In this document: positions 55,485-64,000 of the stretch, one piece after another
Layout of the letters: each line of letters opens with the position of its first letter
Numbering within the stretch: the first letter of the stretch is position 1
Assembly (NCBI GenBank): GCA_019510125.1
Contig: JAEKKX010000008.1
Coordinates: 1-64,000, forward strand
DNA: 64,000 bases
Origin: Lysobacterales bacterium
GTDB taxonomy: Bacteria; Pseudomonadota; Gammaproteobacteria; Xanthomonadales; Xanthomonadaceae
Direction of reading: 5' to 3'
Position numbers and translations under genes: made by a program
Notes under the pieces: generated by a model
What the model was told of the DNA's origin: nothing
What the model saw: the letters and a program-made list of their open reading frames with translations, nothing else
The model's database searches: none

Positions 55485-56363
55485 TCAGGCGCCGTCCGTC
55501 GCGCCGGCGTGCCAGATGCCCGCGCGTCGCCCGCGCGTGCGCCGGCGCAGCGCGACCGCCCGGATGTCGGCGACGGCGGCGTCGTGCCAGTCCTCATCGA
55601 ACGATGTCCGCGATTCCGGGCCGATGGTGCGACGGACCGCGCAGGCCACGTCCCAGGCCAGGGCGTCGATCGCCGGGTCGCGCGCGACCGGCAGCCCGAG
55701 CGCGCGCAGTTCGTCGCCGGTGATCGCGTAGTCGTGCGATCCGTACCCCTGCAGCAGCGCGCGGACGATGGCGCCGCGCGCGTCCGCCGCGGGGACGTGC
55801 CGGGCGAGCAGCGCATCGGCGGCGGCTTCGATCGCGCGCACGCTGCGCTCGAACGTCGCCAGCGCTTCCGCCGAGAAGCGCGCGGCGAGCAGCGCCTGCG
55901 CCCGGGCCGCGGCGACGTCGGGCGCAAGGCCGCACCAGGCTTCGATCGCCTCCGGCAGCCGTCGGAGGTCTTCCGCCGACACCACGGCGGGCAGGTCGGG
56001 CCGATCGCCGTCGCCGGCGAGGTGCGGATCGATCGGCGAGAACATCGCCAGCGGCCCGGCCAGGATCTCGTCCGCGGCCAGCGCCATCAGCGTGCCCGAC
56101 GAGGCGCAGGCATGCGGCACGATGAAGCGCAGCCGCGGCGCGCCCGCCTGCAGCCGCGTCGCGAGCCGGCGCGCGGCCTCGACCTCGCCGCCGCGCAAAT
56201 GCACCACGACGTCGAGCCGCGACGTGGGGCCGATGCGCGCCAGCGCGTCGTCCAGCGGCGGCAGCAGGTCGTGGTCGATGTGCGACGCCGCGAGCAGCAG
56301 CGTGTTCACGCCGGTGTGCGCTTCGAGCGCGCCCAGGCGATCGCGCACGTCGGCCACGGACAT
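55485..56363 (-). CDS. Clp-fold (SDH-type) serine protease of the RiPP locus
   Basis: 292 residues from ATG 56363, 4 bp after the ATP-grasp stop. The SDH_protease/ClpP-like fold shows VVVHLRGGEVEAARRLATRL and LRFIVPHACASSGTLMALAADEI with the nucleophile Ser in CASSGT, followed by GPLAMFSPIDPHLAG. No signal peptide; cytosolic. Coupled with an ATP-grasp ligase and a short precursor, its likely job is leader-peptide removal (inference); SDH-family proteases also act in general proteolysis. Confidence 0.75.
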   Translation of the reverse strand: MSVADVRDRLGALEAHTGVNTLLLAASHIDHDLLPPLDDALARIGPTSRLDVVVHLRGGEVEAARRLATRLQAGAPRLRFIVPHACASSGTLMALAADEILAGPLAMFSPIDPHLAGDGDRPDLPAVVSAEDLRRLPEAIEAWCGLAPDVAAARAQALLAARFSAEALATFERSVRAIEAAADALLARHVPAADARGAIVRALLQGYGSHDYAITGDELRALGLPVARDPAIDALAWDVACAVRRTIGPESRTSFDEDWHDAAVADIRAVALRRRTRGRRAGIWHAGATDGA

Positions 56364-56367
56364 GCGC

Positions 56368-57378
56368 TCAGCGCCTGCCGCGCGTGCCGGCGACCAGCCG
56401 GTCGGCGACGGCGTCGAGCATGCGCAGTTCCGGCACCAGTTGCTCGACGAACAGGAACTGGCCGCCCGGATTGTTCTCCAGGAACACGTGGCGGCCGTCG
56501 GGGGTGACGATCAGGTCGATCGCGCCGTACTGCAGGCCGTAGCCGTGGACGAAATCGCGGCAGCGCGCTTCCAGCGCCGGCGGCAGCGTCTCCGCTTCGT
56601 AGCGGATCGGCGCGCTGAAATCGCGGAAATCGAGCCGGGTGCGCGGGTCGTCCTGCGAATGGATGCGCGCGGCGAACACCGCATCTCCGATCACCGTGAC
56701 CCGCAGTTCGTGGCGCTTGGCGACGTGCCGCTGGAACAGGCAGGGCGGCTCGGACACGGCTTCCAGCAGCGGCGCCTCGGCCGCGCCGATCAGGGTGGTG
56801 CCGAGGCCGCCGCTGACGCGGTCCTCGTCCGCGACCCGGTCCGCGCCCAGCGCGGTGGAGGCCATGCACTTGAAGACGACGCCTTCGGGAGCGGCGGCGT
56901 GGAACGCGATGGCGCTGGCGGCGCTGGTCGTGATCAGCGTGTCCGGCACGTCGAAGCCCATGCGCGCGGCGCGCGCGAGCTGTTCGCCCTTCCATTGCGC
57001 GCCGCGCACCGCCAGCGGATGGCTCATCCAGTACACGTCCTGCAGCCCGTACAGCAGGCCGGACAGCGCGTGCTGCGTTTCCTCGACGGCGTAGGCGCGC
57101 TCCTGCGCACCCATGTCCGGGTGCGCGAAGGCGAATTCGGCGGTCTTGCGCGTCCACACCGCGCCGATGTCGGCCACCGCGAGGGTGTCGCCGCTGGGCA
57201 GGTGGCGCAGGTGCCCGCGCCACGCCGGGGCGCTGAAATGCAGGTCGAGCGCGTAGTCGGCCGGAAAGCGGTCGAGGTCGAGCCGGAAGGCGGGACGGTC
57301 GCGTGCGGCGATGCGCTCGGCGACGAGGTCCGCGTGCAGGTCGGCGCTGTGGGTGACGATCAGGACGCGGCGGATCAC
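56368..57378 (-). CDS. MvdD/graspetide-type ATP-grasp ligase
   Basis: 336 residues from GTG 57378; an extension to 57474 adds an unlikely 32-residue tail. N-terminus IRRVLIVTHSADLHADLVAERI is the pre-ATP-grasp Rossmann-like domain of RiPP maturases; the ATP-grasp core has GVVFKCMASTALG, PCLFQRHVAKRHELRVTVIGD (substrate/ATP-binding Glu and Arg), YGAIDLIVTPDGRHVFLENNPGGQFLFVE with metal-binding Asp, Glu and Asn. Such ligases make omega-ester or omega-amide macrocycles in graspetides (microviridin class). The length fits (about 320-340). Co-directional with the precursor 246 bp upstream. Confidence 0.85.
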   Translation of the reverse strand: MIRRVLIVTHSADLHADLVAERIAARDRPAFRLDLDRFPADYALDLHFSAPAWRGHLRHLPSGDTLAVADIGAVWTRKTAEFAFAHPDMGAQERAYAVEETQHALSGLLYGLQDVYWMSHPLAVRGAQWKGEQLARAARMGFDVPDTLITTSAASAIAFHAAAPEGVVFKCMASTALGADRVADEDRVSGGLGTTLIGAAEAPLLEAVSEPPCLFQRHVAKRHELRVTVIGDAVFAARIHSQDDPRTRLDFRDFSAPIRYEAETLPPALEARCRDFVHGYGLQYGAIDLIVTPDGRHVFLENNPGGQFLFVEQLVPELRMLDAVADRLVAGTRGRR

Positions 57379-57624
57379 GGCGTGCGGGAAACGACGAGGC
57401 GGAAGGCGTTCGTGTCCGCGTCGCGCTTCCCCAGGCGCGTCCCCGCCGCGCCGCGGGGAGACAGTCGCGGCCACGGGTCTCCGGACTGCGGGGGCGCGAA
57501 CGCGGGGCGTGGATCGGCGGCGGGCGGGCGACCGGCGGGACGGCCCGTGCGGGCGTCGTCTCGCCGGCCGCGATCCCCGACGACAGCGTGTCGTGCCGGG
57601 ATCACCCGCGGGGATGCGGGACGC
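57379..57624. other. Gap between precursor and ligase genes
   Basis: 246 bp, very GC-rich, with inverted repeats (for example CGCCGCGCCGCGGGG near 57450). No second precursor with a ribosome-binding site was found on the minus strand. It probably holds a hairpin that lets the precursor be made in excess over the ligase. Confidence 0.5.
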
Positions 57625-57801
57625 TCAGCACCAGGCGCCGTTGTCGCGTCCGAGGGTCGTGCTGTAGCGGTAGTCGCCCTGGCGGGTCGGGTCGGTGCAG
57701 CCGGCGGTGGCGACGCCGTCGCGGATGTCCCAGCGCGGCGGCTCGGGGCTGCGGGTCTTGTCGGCGAGCTTGAAGGCGAACGTTTTCTTTTCGGTGTCCA
57801 T
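57625..57801 (-). CDS. Candidate graspetide precursor peptide
   Basis: 58 residues from ATG 57801 (AAAGGA 8 nt upstream); an ATG at 57807 lies too close to that site. Leader-like basic/amphipathic N-terminus KKTFAFKLADKTRSPEPPRW and a core-like C-terminal region GCTDPTRQGDYRYSTTL ending GRDNGAWC, with clustered Thr/Ser and Asp residues able to form ester bonds. It sits immediately upstream of the ATP-grasp ligase on the same strand. Which residues are crosslinked cannot be read from the sequence. Confidence 0.7.
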   Translation of the reverse strand: MDTEKKTFAFKLADKTRSPEPPRWDIRDGVATAGCTDPTRQGDYRYSTTLGRDNGAWC

Positions 57802-57991
57802 GTGCATGTCCTTTTCGATGTGAGTCGAAGCACGCGAAGGCCGGTGCGGTTGGCGACCGGCCGGACATGACTAGCACGCGCCCCCGGCAGGGTCAACGCC
57901 ACGGTGACGACCGGCGCCCGTTCCGCACCGGGGTCCGCAAGGAGTGCGACCCGCGTCGGGAAACGGGCGCCAGGCGGGGGATCCGCGGTGC

Positions 57992-58020
57992 TTGACGTGA
58001 CGCGTCGCAGCAAGTTAACG
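57992..58020 (+). promoter_or_regulatory. Probable his operon promoter
   Basis: TTGACG (57992-57997) with a 17-bp spacer to TTAACG (58015-58020); the -10 falls inside the palindromic operator. The 57802-57991 region holds no gene but must contain the promoter for the divergent precursor gene. Confidence 0.6.
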
Positions 58021-58034
58021 TGATAGCACGTTAA
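58015..58034. promoter_or_regulatory. 20-bp palindromic operator before the TrpR-like gene
   Basis: TTAACGTG-ATAG-CACGTTAA, perfect 8-bp arms, overlapping the predicted -10 and 35 bp upstream of the TrpR-family ATG. Binding by that protein would block transcription of the whole his operon. A TrpR-family histidine regulator (HisR) has been proposed for Xanthomonadales; this site is consistent with it. Confidence 0.75.
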
Positions 58035-58069
58035 TACATGCTCCGGGGCCGGTCGCCCCTCTCCGCGAC

Positions 58070-58405
58070 ATGAAGCACCGCATCCAGCCGCTGCCCGAAC
58101 GCGACGCCCAGGCCGGGCTGGAAGCGCTCGCCTCCACGCTCGCCGGGCTGCGCCGTCCGGAGGACGTGCGCGCGTTCCTGGAAGACCTGTGCACGCCGGC
58201 GGAGCTGGAGGCGATGGCCGATCGCTGGAAGGTGGTGCCGCTGCTGGTCGAAGGCGTGCCCTATCGCGAGATCCACGACCGCACCCTGGTCAGCGTGACC
58301 ACCATCGGCCGCGTCGCGCGGACCATCGAACGCGGCGCCGGCGGCTACCGGCTCGCGATCGGTCGTCGCGCCCGCGCCGGGCGCCGCGCCGACGGCGCCT
58401 CCTGA
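58070..58405 (+). CDS. TrpR/YerC-family regulator heading the his operon
   Basis: 111 residues. TrpR-superfamily helical fold: [30 protein letters not shown] then [19 protein letters not shown]. Ten base pairs upstream of hisG and co-directional. It is most likely the histidine-responsive repressor of this operon (inference); trpR of E. coli is a relative but there are no trp genes here. The C-terminus is a basic Arg-rich tail. Confidence 0.85.
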   Translation: MKHRIQPLPERDAQAGLEALASTLAGLRRPEDVRAFLEDLCTPAELEAMADRWKVVPLLVEGVPYREIHDRTLVSVTTIGRVARTIERGAGGYRLAIGRRARAGRRADGAS

Positions 58406-58415
58406 AGGAATCCCC

Positions 58416-59336
58416 ATGTCGCCCTCTCCCGCCACCTCCACCCGCGACCGCCTGCGCATCGCGATCCAGAAAAGCGGCCGGCTCAGCGAGCCGGCGCTGG
58501 CGTTGCTCGCCGCCGCCGGCCTGAGCTGGCAGGAGAGCCGCGACAAGCTGTTCTACTACGGCGAATCGCTGCCGGTGGACCTGCTGCTGGTCCGCGACGA
58601 CGACATCCCCGGGCTGCTCGCCGACGGCGTCTGCGACCTCGGCATGGTCGGGCGCAACGTGCTGCTCGAACAGCACCACGAGCGCGCGGCGCGCGGCGAG
58701 GCGGTGCCGTTCCGCGAATGGCGCGGGCTCGGCTTCGGTCGCTGCCGGCTGATGTTCGGCATCCCCGAGGACTGGGACTGGGATCCGCAGGCGCAGTTGC
58801 CGGGCAGGCGCATCGCCACCAGCTATCCGGCGCTGCTGTCGCGCTGGCTGTCCGAACGCGGCATCGCCGCCACTCCGGTGACGATGTCCGGGTCGGTGGA
58901 GCTCGCGCCGCGGCTGGGCCAGGCCGACCTGGTCTGCGACCTGGTCTCCAGCGGCGCCACCCTCGCCGCCAACCGGCTCAAGCCGATCGAGGTCGTGCTC
59001 GACAGCGAGGCGGTGCTCGCCGGTCCGGTCGAATCCTTCGTCGACGCCCGGGCCGGAATCGCCGAATTGCTGCTGCGCCGTCTCGACGGTGTGATGAAGA
59101 TTCGCGACAGCAAGCTGCTGATGCTGCAAGCTCCCCGGTCGATCCTGCCGCAGGTCCTGCAACTGCTGCCCGATGCCGAGCCGCCCACGGTGACGCCGCT
59201 GGACGGTTCCGCGGGCGGCGACGTGGCGGTGCAGGCGCTGTGCCACGGCGCCATGACCTGGCAACGGCTGGAGGAACTCAAACGCGCCGGGGCCCGGGGG
59301 CTCATGGTGCTGCCCGTGGAGAGGATGCTGGCATGA
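58416..59336 (+). CDS. hisG: ATP phosphoribosyltransferase (long form)
   Basis: 306 residues; first committed step of histidine synthesis. [49 protein letters not shown] and a C-terminal HisG_C ACT-like domain (about 228-306) that gives feedback inhibition by histidine, so no HisZ is needed. Confidence 0.95.
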   Translation: MSPSPATSTRDRLRIAIQKSGRLSEPALALLAAAGLSWQESRDKLFYYGESLPVDLLLVRDDDIPGLLADGVCDLGMVGRNVLLEQHHERAARGEAVPFREWRGLGFGRCRLMFGIPEDWDWDPQAQLPGRRIATSYPALLSRWLSERGIAATPVTMSGSVELAPRLGQADLVCDLVSSGATLAANRLKPIEVVLDSEAVLAGPVESFVDARAGIAELLLRRLDGVMKIRDSKLLMLQAPRSILPQVLQLLPDAEPPTVTPLDGSAGGDVAVQALCHGAMTWQRLEELKRAGARGLMVLPVERMLA

Positions 59337-60682
59337 ACATGTCGACGAAGGCGCCGCTGGCGAGCCGGATCGATCTGAACCTGTTGACCTGGAGCGGCCT
59401 CGACGAGGCCGGGCGGCGCGCGGCCCTGCGCCGGCCGACCCAGGATTCCGCCGCCGCGGTGCGGCTGGGCGTGGGCAAGATCATCGCCCGCGTGCGCGCC
59501 GACGGCGACGCCGCGCTGCGCAAGTACACGCGCCTGCTCGACCATGCGCTGCTGGAGGACTTCGCAGTCTCCGACGCCGAGTTCGACGCGGCCGAGGCGG
59601 CGCTGGACCCGGCGCTGCGCGCGGCCATCGTCGATGCGGCGGCGCGGATCGAGGCCTTCCACCGCGAGGGCGGGGTGCGCGAATACGCGGTCGATACCGC
59701 GGACGGCGTGCGCTGCTCGCGGATGGTGCGTCCGATCGCGCGCGTCGGCCTGTACATTCCCGCCGGCAGCGCGCCGCTGCCTTCGACGATGCTGATGCTC
59801 GGCGTGCCGGCGCGCATCGCCGGTTGCGACGAGGTGATCGTGTGCACGCCGCCGCGTCCCGACGGCAGCGCGGACCCGACCGTGCTGTTCGCCGCGCGCC
59901 ACTGCGGCGCGACCCGGGTGTTCAAGCTCGGCGGCGCGCAGGCGATCGCGGCGATGGCCTCCGGCACCCAGAGCGTGCCGGCCTGCGACAAGCTGTTCGG
60001 CCCGGGCAACGCGTGGGTGACCGAAGCCAAGCGCCAGGTCTCGACCGTCGAGGGCGGCCCCGCCATCGACATGCCGGCCGGTCCGTCGGAACTGCTGATC
60101 ATCGCCGACGGCGGCGCCACGCCCGCGTTCGTCGCCGCGGACCTGCTGTCGCAGGCCGAGCACGGCCCGGATTCGCAGGTCATCCTGCTGTCGGACTCGG
60201 CGCCGCTGATGGCGCGCGTCGCCGCCGAACTGCCGCCGCAGCTCGCGCGGCTGCCGCGCGCGGACATCGCCCGCCAGGCGCTGTCGAAATCGCGGCTGAT
60301 CCTGGTGCCGTCGCTGGACGTCGCGTTCGAGGTCAGCAACCGCTACGCGCCGGAGCACCTGATCCTCGCGCTGCGCGACGCCGAGCCGTGGCTGCGCAAG
60401 GTCCGCTGCGCCGGTTCGGTGTTCCTCGGCGACTATGCCGCCGAAGCCCTGGGCGACTACTGCAGCGGCACCAACCACGTGCTGCCGACCGGCGGCGCGG
60501 CGCGCGCCTGGAGCGGATTGTCGGTCGCGAGCTTCCAGACTTCGATCAGCGTGCAGCGGGTCGCTGCCGAAGGGCTGCGCGGCATCGGCCCGTCCGCGGT
60601 GCGCCTGGCCGAAGCCGAGGGCCTGCAGGCCCACGCCGCCGCGGTGACGATGCGCCTGGCGGCGCTGGAGAACGCGAAATGA
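59333..60682 (+). CDS. hisD: Histidinol dehydrogenase
   Basis: 449 residues; oxidises histidinol to histidine in two steps. [47 protein letters not shown] and [13 protein letters not shown] signature. ATG overlaps hisG stop by 4 bp. Confidence 0.97.
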   Translation: MNMSTKAPLASRIDLNLLTWSGLDEAGRRAALRRPTQDSAAAVRLGVGKIIARVRADGDAALRKYTRLLDHALLEDFAVSDAEFDAAEAALDPALRAAIVDAAARIEAFHREGGVREYAVDTADGVRCSRMVRPIARVGLYIPAGSAPLPSTMLMLGVPARIAGCDEVIVCTPPRPDGSADPTVLFAARHCGATRVFKLGGAQAIAAMASGTQSVPACDKLFGPGNAWVTEAKRQVSTVEGGPAIDMPAGPSELLIIADGGATPAFVAADLLSQAEHGPDSQVILLSDSAPLMARVAAELPPQLARLPRADIARQALSKSRLILVPSLDVAFEVSNRYAPEHLILALRDAEPWLRKVRCAGSVFLGDYAAEALGDYCSGTNHVLPTGGAARAWSGLSVASFQTSISVQRVAAEGLRGIGPSAVRLAEAEGLQAHAAAVTMRLAALENAK

Positions 60683-61788
60683 GCGCAGCGCCGCCGGGCG
60701 CCCGCCGGTCCGACGTGCTCGACCTCGTGCGCGACGACCTGCGTGCCTTCGCCGGCTACGCGTCCGCCCGCAGTCATGCCGTCGACGGCACGGTCTGGCT
60801 CAACGCCAACGAGTCGCCGTGGAACAACGAGGCCGACCCCGACGGCGCACTGCGCCGCTATCCCGCGCCGCAGCCCGAGGCGCTGCGCACGCAGCTCGCA
60901 GCGCTGTGGGGGGCGCGTCCGGAACAGTTGCTGATCGGCCGCGGCAGCGACGAGGCCATCGACCTGCTGGTGCGCGCGCTGTGCCGCGCCGAGCGCGATC
61001 CGGTGGTGATCGCGCCGCCGGTGTTCGGCATGTACGCCGTCTGCGCACGGCTGCAGGGCGCGCCGATCGTCGAAGCGCCGATGCGCGACCATGCCGACGG
61101 CTGGGTCACCGACCTCGCCGGGATGCGCGACCTCGCCACCGCGCGCCGCGCGAAGATCGTGTTCCTGTGCTCGCCCGGGAATCCCGGCGGCGAGTTCATC
61201 CCGCTGGTCGCGATCCGCGCGCTGGCGCAGGCGTTGAAGGACCATGCGCTGGTCGTGGTCGACGAGGCCTACCTCGATTACGCCGATGCGCCGTCGGCGG
61301 TGTCGCTGATCGACGAGTACCCGAACGTCGCCGTGCTGCGTACGCTGTCGAAGCTGCACGCGCTGGCCGGCGCGCGCATCGGCGGCGTGATCGCCGATCC
61401 GGCGCTGATCGCGGTGCTGCGCCGCTGCCAGGCGCCGTATCCGGTGCCCGAGCCCTGCGCCGCGCTGGCGCTGCGCGCGCTCGCGCCCGAGGCGCTGTCG
61501 CAGGCGCGCGAACGCGCCGCGGTCGTACGCGCGCAGCGCACGCGGGTGTTCGACGCGCTGTCCGCGATGCCCGGCGTGCGCCGGGTGTATCCGAGCGCCG
61601 GCAACTTCCTGCTGGCGCGCTTCGACGACGCCGAGGGCGTCTATCGCCGGCTGCTCGCCGCCGGCGTGGTGGTGCGCGACATGCGCGCCACCCCAGGCCT
61701 GTCCGATGCGCTGCGGATCACCATCGGCGCGCCGGAGGAGAACGACGCCGTGTTCGCCGCCTTGCGCCCGGTGGAGGCCGCGGCGTGA
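60679..61788 (+). CDS. hisC: Histidinol-phosphate aminotransferase
   Basis: 369 residues, PLP fold type [45 protein letters not shown] and the PLP lysine in [19 protein letters not shown] overlap with hisD, GTGA overlap with hisB. Confidence 0.96.
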   Translation: MSAAPPGARRSDVLDLVRDDLRAFAGYASARSHAVDGTVWLNANESPWNNEADPDGALRRYPAPQPEALRTQLAALWGARPEQLLIGRGSDEAIDLLVRALCRAERDPVVIAPPVFGMYAVCARLQGAPIVEAPMRDHADGWVTDLAGMRDLATARRAKIVFLCSPGNPGGEFIPLVAIRALAQALKDHALVVVDEAYLDYADAPSAVSLIDEYPNVAVLRTLSKLHALAGARIGGVIADPALIAVLRRCQAPYPVPEPCAALALRALAPEALSQARERAAVVRAQRTRVFDALSAMPGVRRVYPSAGNFLLARFDDAEGVYRRLLAAGVVVRDMRATPGLSDALRITIGAPEENDAVFAALRPVEAAA

Positions 61789-62867
61789 ACGCGAAGCGGC
61801 CGATCCTGTTCGTCGACCGCGACGGCACCCTGATCCGCGAGCCGGCCGATTTCCAGATCGACCGCTTCGAGAAGCTCGCCTTCGTCGACGGCGTGATCCC
61901 TGCGCTCCTGAAGCTGCGCGACGCCGGTTACGCCTTCGTGATGGTGACCAACCAGGACGGGCTCGGCACCGACGCCTTCCCGCAGGCCGACTTCGACGGC
62001 CCGCACGCGCTGATGGTGCAGGTGTTCGAGAGCCAGGGCATCGTCTTCCGCGACACCCTGATCGATCGCAGCTTCCCGCACGAGAACGCGCCGACCCGCA
62101 AGCCGAGGCTCGGACTGGTGCAGCCGCTGCTGCGCGACCACGGCATCGACTGGGCGCGCTCGGCGATGGTCGGCGACCGCGAGACCGACATCGAGTTCGC
62201 CGTGAATCTCGGCATCCGCGGCTTCAAGCTGAAGTCGCCGCAGTTCGGCGACGGCGTGGACTGGGCGGAGATCGCGCACGCCCTCGCCGACGCGCCGCGC
62301 ACCGCGAAGGTCGTGCGCCGCACGAAGGAAACCAGGATCGAGGTCGAGGTCGATCTCGATCGCGAGGCCGACCCGGACGTGAAGACCGGCCTCGGCTTCT
62401 ACGACCACATGCTGGAACAGCTCGGCAAGCACGGCGGCTTCGCGCTGCGCCTGCGCTGCGAGGGCGACCTGCACATCGACGAGCACCACACCGTCGAGGA
62501 CTGCGCGCTCGCGCTCGGCCAGGCGCTGCGCGAGGCGCTGGGCGACAAGCGCGGCATTGCGCGTTACGGCTTCACCCTGCCGATGGACGAGGCGCTGGCC
62601 ACCGCCGCGCTGGACTGGTCGGGGCGGCCGTACTGCGTGTTCGAGGGTGCGTTCGAGCGCGAGATGGTCGGCGGCCTCGCCACCGAGCTGGTGCCGCACG
62701 TGTTCCGCTCGCTGTGCGAGACCGCGGGGCTCAACCTGCACCTGAGCGTGCGCGGCGACAACGACCACCACAAGATCGAGGCCTGCTTCAAGGCCGTGGC
62801 GCGCGCGCTGCGGCAGTCGTTCCGTCGCGAGGGCGATGCCTTGCCCAGCACCAAGGGGGCGCTGTGA
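61785..62867 (+). CDS. hisB: Bifunctional histidinol-phosphatase/imidazoleglycerol-phosphate dehydratase
   Basis: 360 residues from GTG 61785. N-terminal HAD phosphatase ([12 protein letters not shown], nucleophile Asp; KPRLGL, VGDRETD) and C-terminal IGPD ([47 protein letters not shown]). The fused form is the gammaproteobacterial type. Confidence 0.97.
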   Translation: MNAKRPILFVDRDGTLIREPADFQIDRFEKLAFVDGVIPALLKLRDAGYAFVMVTNQDGLGTDAFPQADFDGPHALMVQVFESQGIVFRDTLIDRSFPHENAPTRKPRLGLVQPLLRDHGIDWARSAMVGDRETDIEFAVNLGIRGFKLKSPQFGDGVDWAEIAHALADAPRTAKVVRRTKETRIEVEVDLDREADPDVKTGLGFYDHMLEQLGKHGGFALRLRCEGDLHIDEHHTVEDCALALGQALREALGDKRGIARYGFTLPMDEALATAALDWSGRPYCVFEGAFEREMVGGLATELVPHVFRSLCETAGLNLHLSVRGDNDHHKIEACFKAVARALRQSFRREGDALPSTKGAL

Positions 62868-63493
62868 GCGCACGCCCGAACGGCGGCGACCTGGCGTTGA
62901 TCGACGCCGGTGGCGCCAACCTCGGTTCGGTGATGTACGCGCTGCGCCGCATCGGCGCCGCGCCGCGGCTGGTGCGCGACGCCGATGCGTTGGGCGATCC
63001 CGAGCGGGTGATCCTGCCCGGCGTCGGCGCCGCGGCGCCGTCGATGGCGCTGCTGCGCGCGCGCGGGCTCGACGTCGCGCTGCGCGCCAGCGAGGCGCCG
63101 CTGCTCGGCGTCTGCGTCGGCCTGCAACTGCTGTTCGAAGGTTCGGAAGAAGGCGACGTCGATTGCCTCGGCCTGCTGCCCGGCCGCGTGCGCAGGCTCG
63201 CCGGCGGTCCCGGGCTGCGCATTCCGCACATGGGCTGGAACACGCTGCGGTTCCGCCAGCCGGCGTCGCCGCTGCTCGCGGGCATCGACGACGGCGCGCA
63301 CGCCTATTTCGTGCACAGCTTCGCCGTGCCCGTCGAGGAGGCCGGCGACGCGGTGCTCGCCGACACCGACCACGGCGCGCGCTTCGCCGCGGTGGTCGGC
63401 CACGGCCGCCGCTTCGGCGCCCAGTTCCATCCCGAGCGTTCGTCGGCCACCGGCCTGCGCCTGCTCGACAACTTCCTGAAACTGCCCGCCTGA
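62864..63493 (+). CDS. hisH: Imidazole glycerol phosphate synthase glutaminase subunit
   Basis: 209 residues from GTG 62864. Class I glutamine amidotransferase: [37 protein letters not shown] (catalytic Cys), and [10 protein letters not shown] (His-Glu). The family usually has PER/PEKS here. Confidence 0.95.
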   Translation: MSARPNGGDLALIDAGGANLGSVMYALRRIGAAPRLVRDADALGDPERVILPGVGAAAPSMALLRARGLDVALRASEAPLLGVCVGLQLLFEGSEEGDVDCLGLLPGRVRRLAGGPGLRIPHMGWNTLRFRQPASPLLAGIDDGAHAYFVHSFAVPVEEAGDAVLADTDHGARFAAVVGHGRRFGAQFHPERSSATGLRLLDNFLKLPA

Positions 63494-63517
63494 CCGCGCC
63501 CCGACGATGTGGCCCGC

Positions 63518-64000
63518 ATGACCGACGCGACCTTCACCGCCTATCCCGCGATCGACGTGCGCGACGGCCACGTCGTGCGCCTGCTGCAGGGCGACTACGA
63601 TCGCGAGACGCGCTACGCCGACGATCCGTTCGCGGTCGCGATGCGCTATGCCGACGCCGGCGCGCGCTGGCTGCACCTGGTCGATCTGGACGCCGCCCGC
63701 GCAGGCGGGTACACGCTCGCGCCGCTGCTGCGCCGGATCGCCGACGACGGCCGCCTGCGCGTGCAGACCGGCGGCGGCGTGCGCGACGAGGCCGCGGTCG
63801 CGGCGATGCTCGACGCCGGTGCGTCGCGCGTCGTGATCGGTTCGCTCGCGGTGCGCGAACCGGAGCGCGTCGTCGCCTGGTTGGCGCGCTTCGGCGCCGA
63901 GCGGCTGACGATCGCGCTCGACACGCGTCGCGACGAGACCGGCGTCTGGCGCCTGCCGGTGCACGGCTGGACCGAACATGCTCCACGCGACCTCGATGCC
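63518..64000 (+). CDS. hisA: ProFAR isomerase HisA (5' part, cut by window end)
   Basis: 161 codons visible from ATG 63518. (beta/alpha)8 barrel start: [21 protein letters not shown] with catalytic Asp, [23 protein letters not shown] and VVIGSLAV. The gene continues past 64000. Confidence 0.93.
   Translation, partial: MTDATFTAYPAIDVRDGHVVRLLQGDYDRETRYADDPFAVAMRYADAGARWLHLVDLDAARAGGYTLAPLLRRIADDGRLRVQTGGGVRDEAAVAAMLDAGASRVVIGSLAVREPERVVAWLARFGAERLTIALDTRRDETGVWRLPVHGWTEHAPRDLDA

Noticed and set aside
57375-58013. 212-residue minus-strand frame spanning the RiPP precursor
   Set aside because: Arg/Pro-rich shadow; the precursor frame has the ribosome-binding site and peptide-like composition.

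Overview
This is a high-GC (roughly 70% by eye) chromosomal window from a gammaproteobacterium of the order Xanthomonadales (Lysobacter/Luteimonas/Xanthomonas relatives). The assignment rests on gene content: a xanthomonad-type arginine cluster using N-acetylornithine transcarbamylase (argF') with a fused N-acetylglutamate synthase/kinase, a FimX-type degenerate GGDEF/EAL protein, a TrpR-family gene heading the histidine operon, PhaR/PhaB genes, and a cysteine-less DksA with a long Lys/Ala/Pro tail. No ribosomal RNA and no CRISPR array are present. Two tRNA genes are present: Ala(CGC) and Pro(CGG).

Layout. 1-3060: the 3' part of a multihaem c-type cytochrome built from 141-bp tandem repeats, followed by an outer-membrane beta-barrel protein. 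3315-10432: an AT-richer foreign island lying between a frameshifted SymE-like toxin gene and the 3' end of tRNA-Ala. It carries a three-gene module (GHKL ATPase plus two unrecognised proteins), a Dcm-type cytosine methyltransferase with an N-terminal helix-turn-helix and a 15-bp palindromic operator, a Vsr endonuclease, and an EcoRII-like restriction enzyme. 10581-20306: tRNA-Ala, RNase D, a formylglycine-type lipoprotein, an M48 protease, a wrecked potassium-channel gene, two acetoacetyl-CoA reductase-like genes flanking phaR, gluQRS and htpX. 20366-24270: fimX, epmB and divergent efp. 24279-24872: a five-copy 120-bp array. 25009-30482: a secreted protein, mtaD, a small insert, ubiG, mupP, a squalene/phytoene-synthase-like gene and folE2. 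30719-39770: a monohaem lipoprotein, an M23 peptidase-pyrC-yidD operon, dksA, an MFS transporter, sufE and cysS. 40527-51239: argF', argG, argE, argB, a GNAT gene, argC, argH, proB, proA. 51673-55457: tRNA-Pro, hisS coupled to a histidine-ammonia-lyase-like gene, and a DUF4177-like protein. 55485-57801 (minus strand): a candidate graspetide (RiPP) cluster. 58070-64000: the histidine operon, cut off inside hisA.

How the genes work together. The arginine genes form a route through acetylated intermediates (acetylornithine to acetylcitrulline to citrulline to arginine) with the proline genes alongside. The histidine operon is probably repressed by its own first gene through a perfect 20-bp palindrome in the promoter. 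epmB, efp and the his/arg genes are core housekeeping functions.

The most unusual content is (i) the GHKL three-gene module coupled to a self-regulated EcoRII/Dcm/Vsr restriction-modification system, (ii) a three-gene precursor/ATP-grasp/Clp-fold-protease locus that looks like a minimal graspetide pathway, and (iii) a recurring structural theme in which the 3' end of a gene plus its downstream hairpin DNA has been tandemly duplicated (argC 290 bp, M23 peptidase about 128 bp, tRNA-Pro about 145 bp), alongside the 120-bp array after efp.
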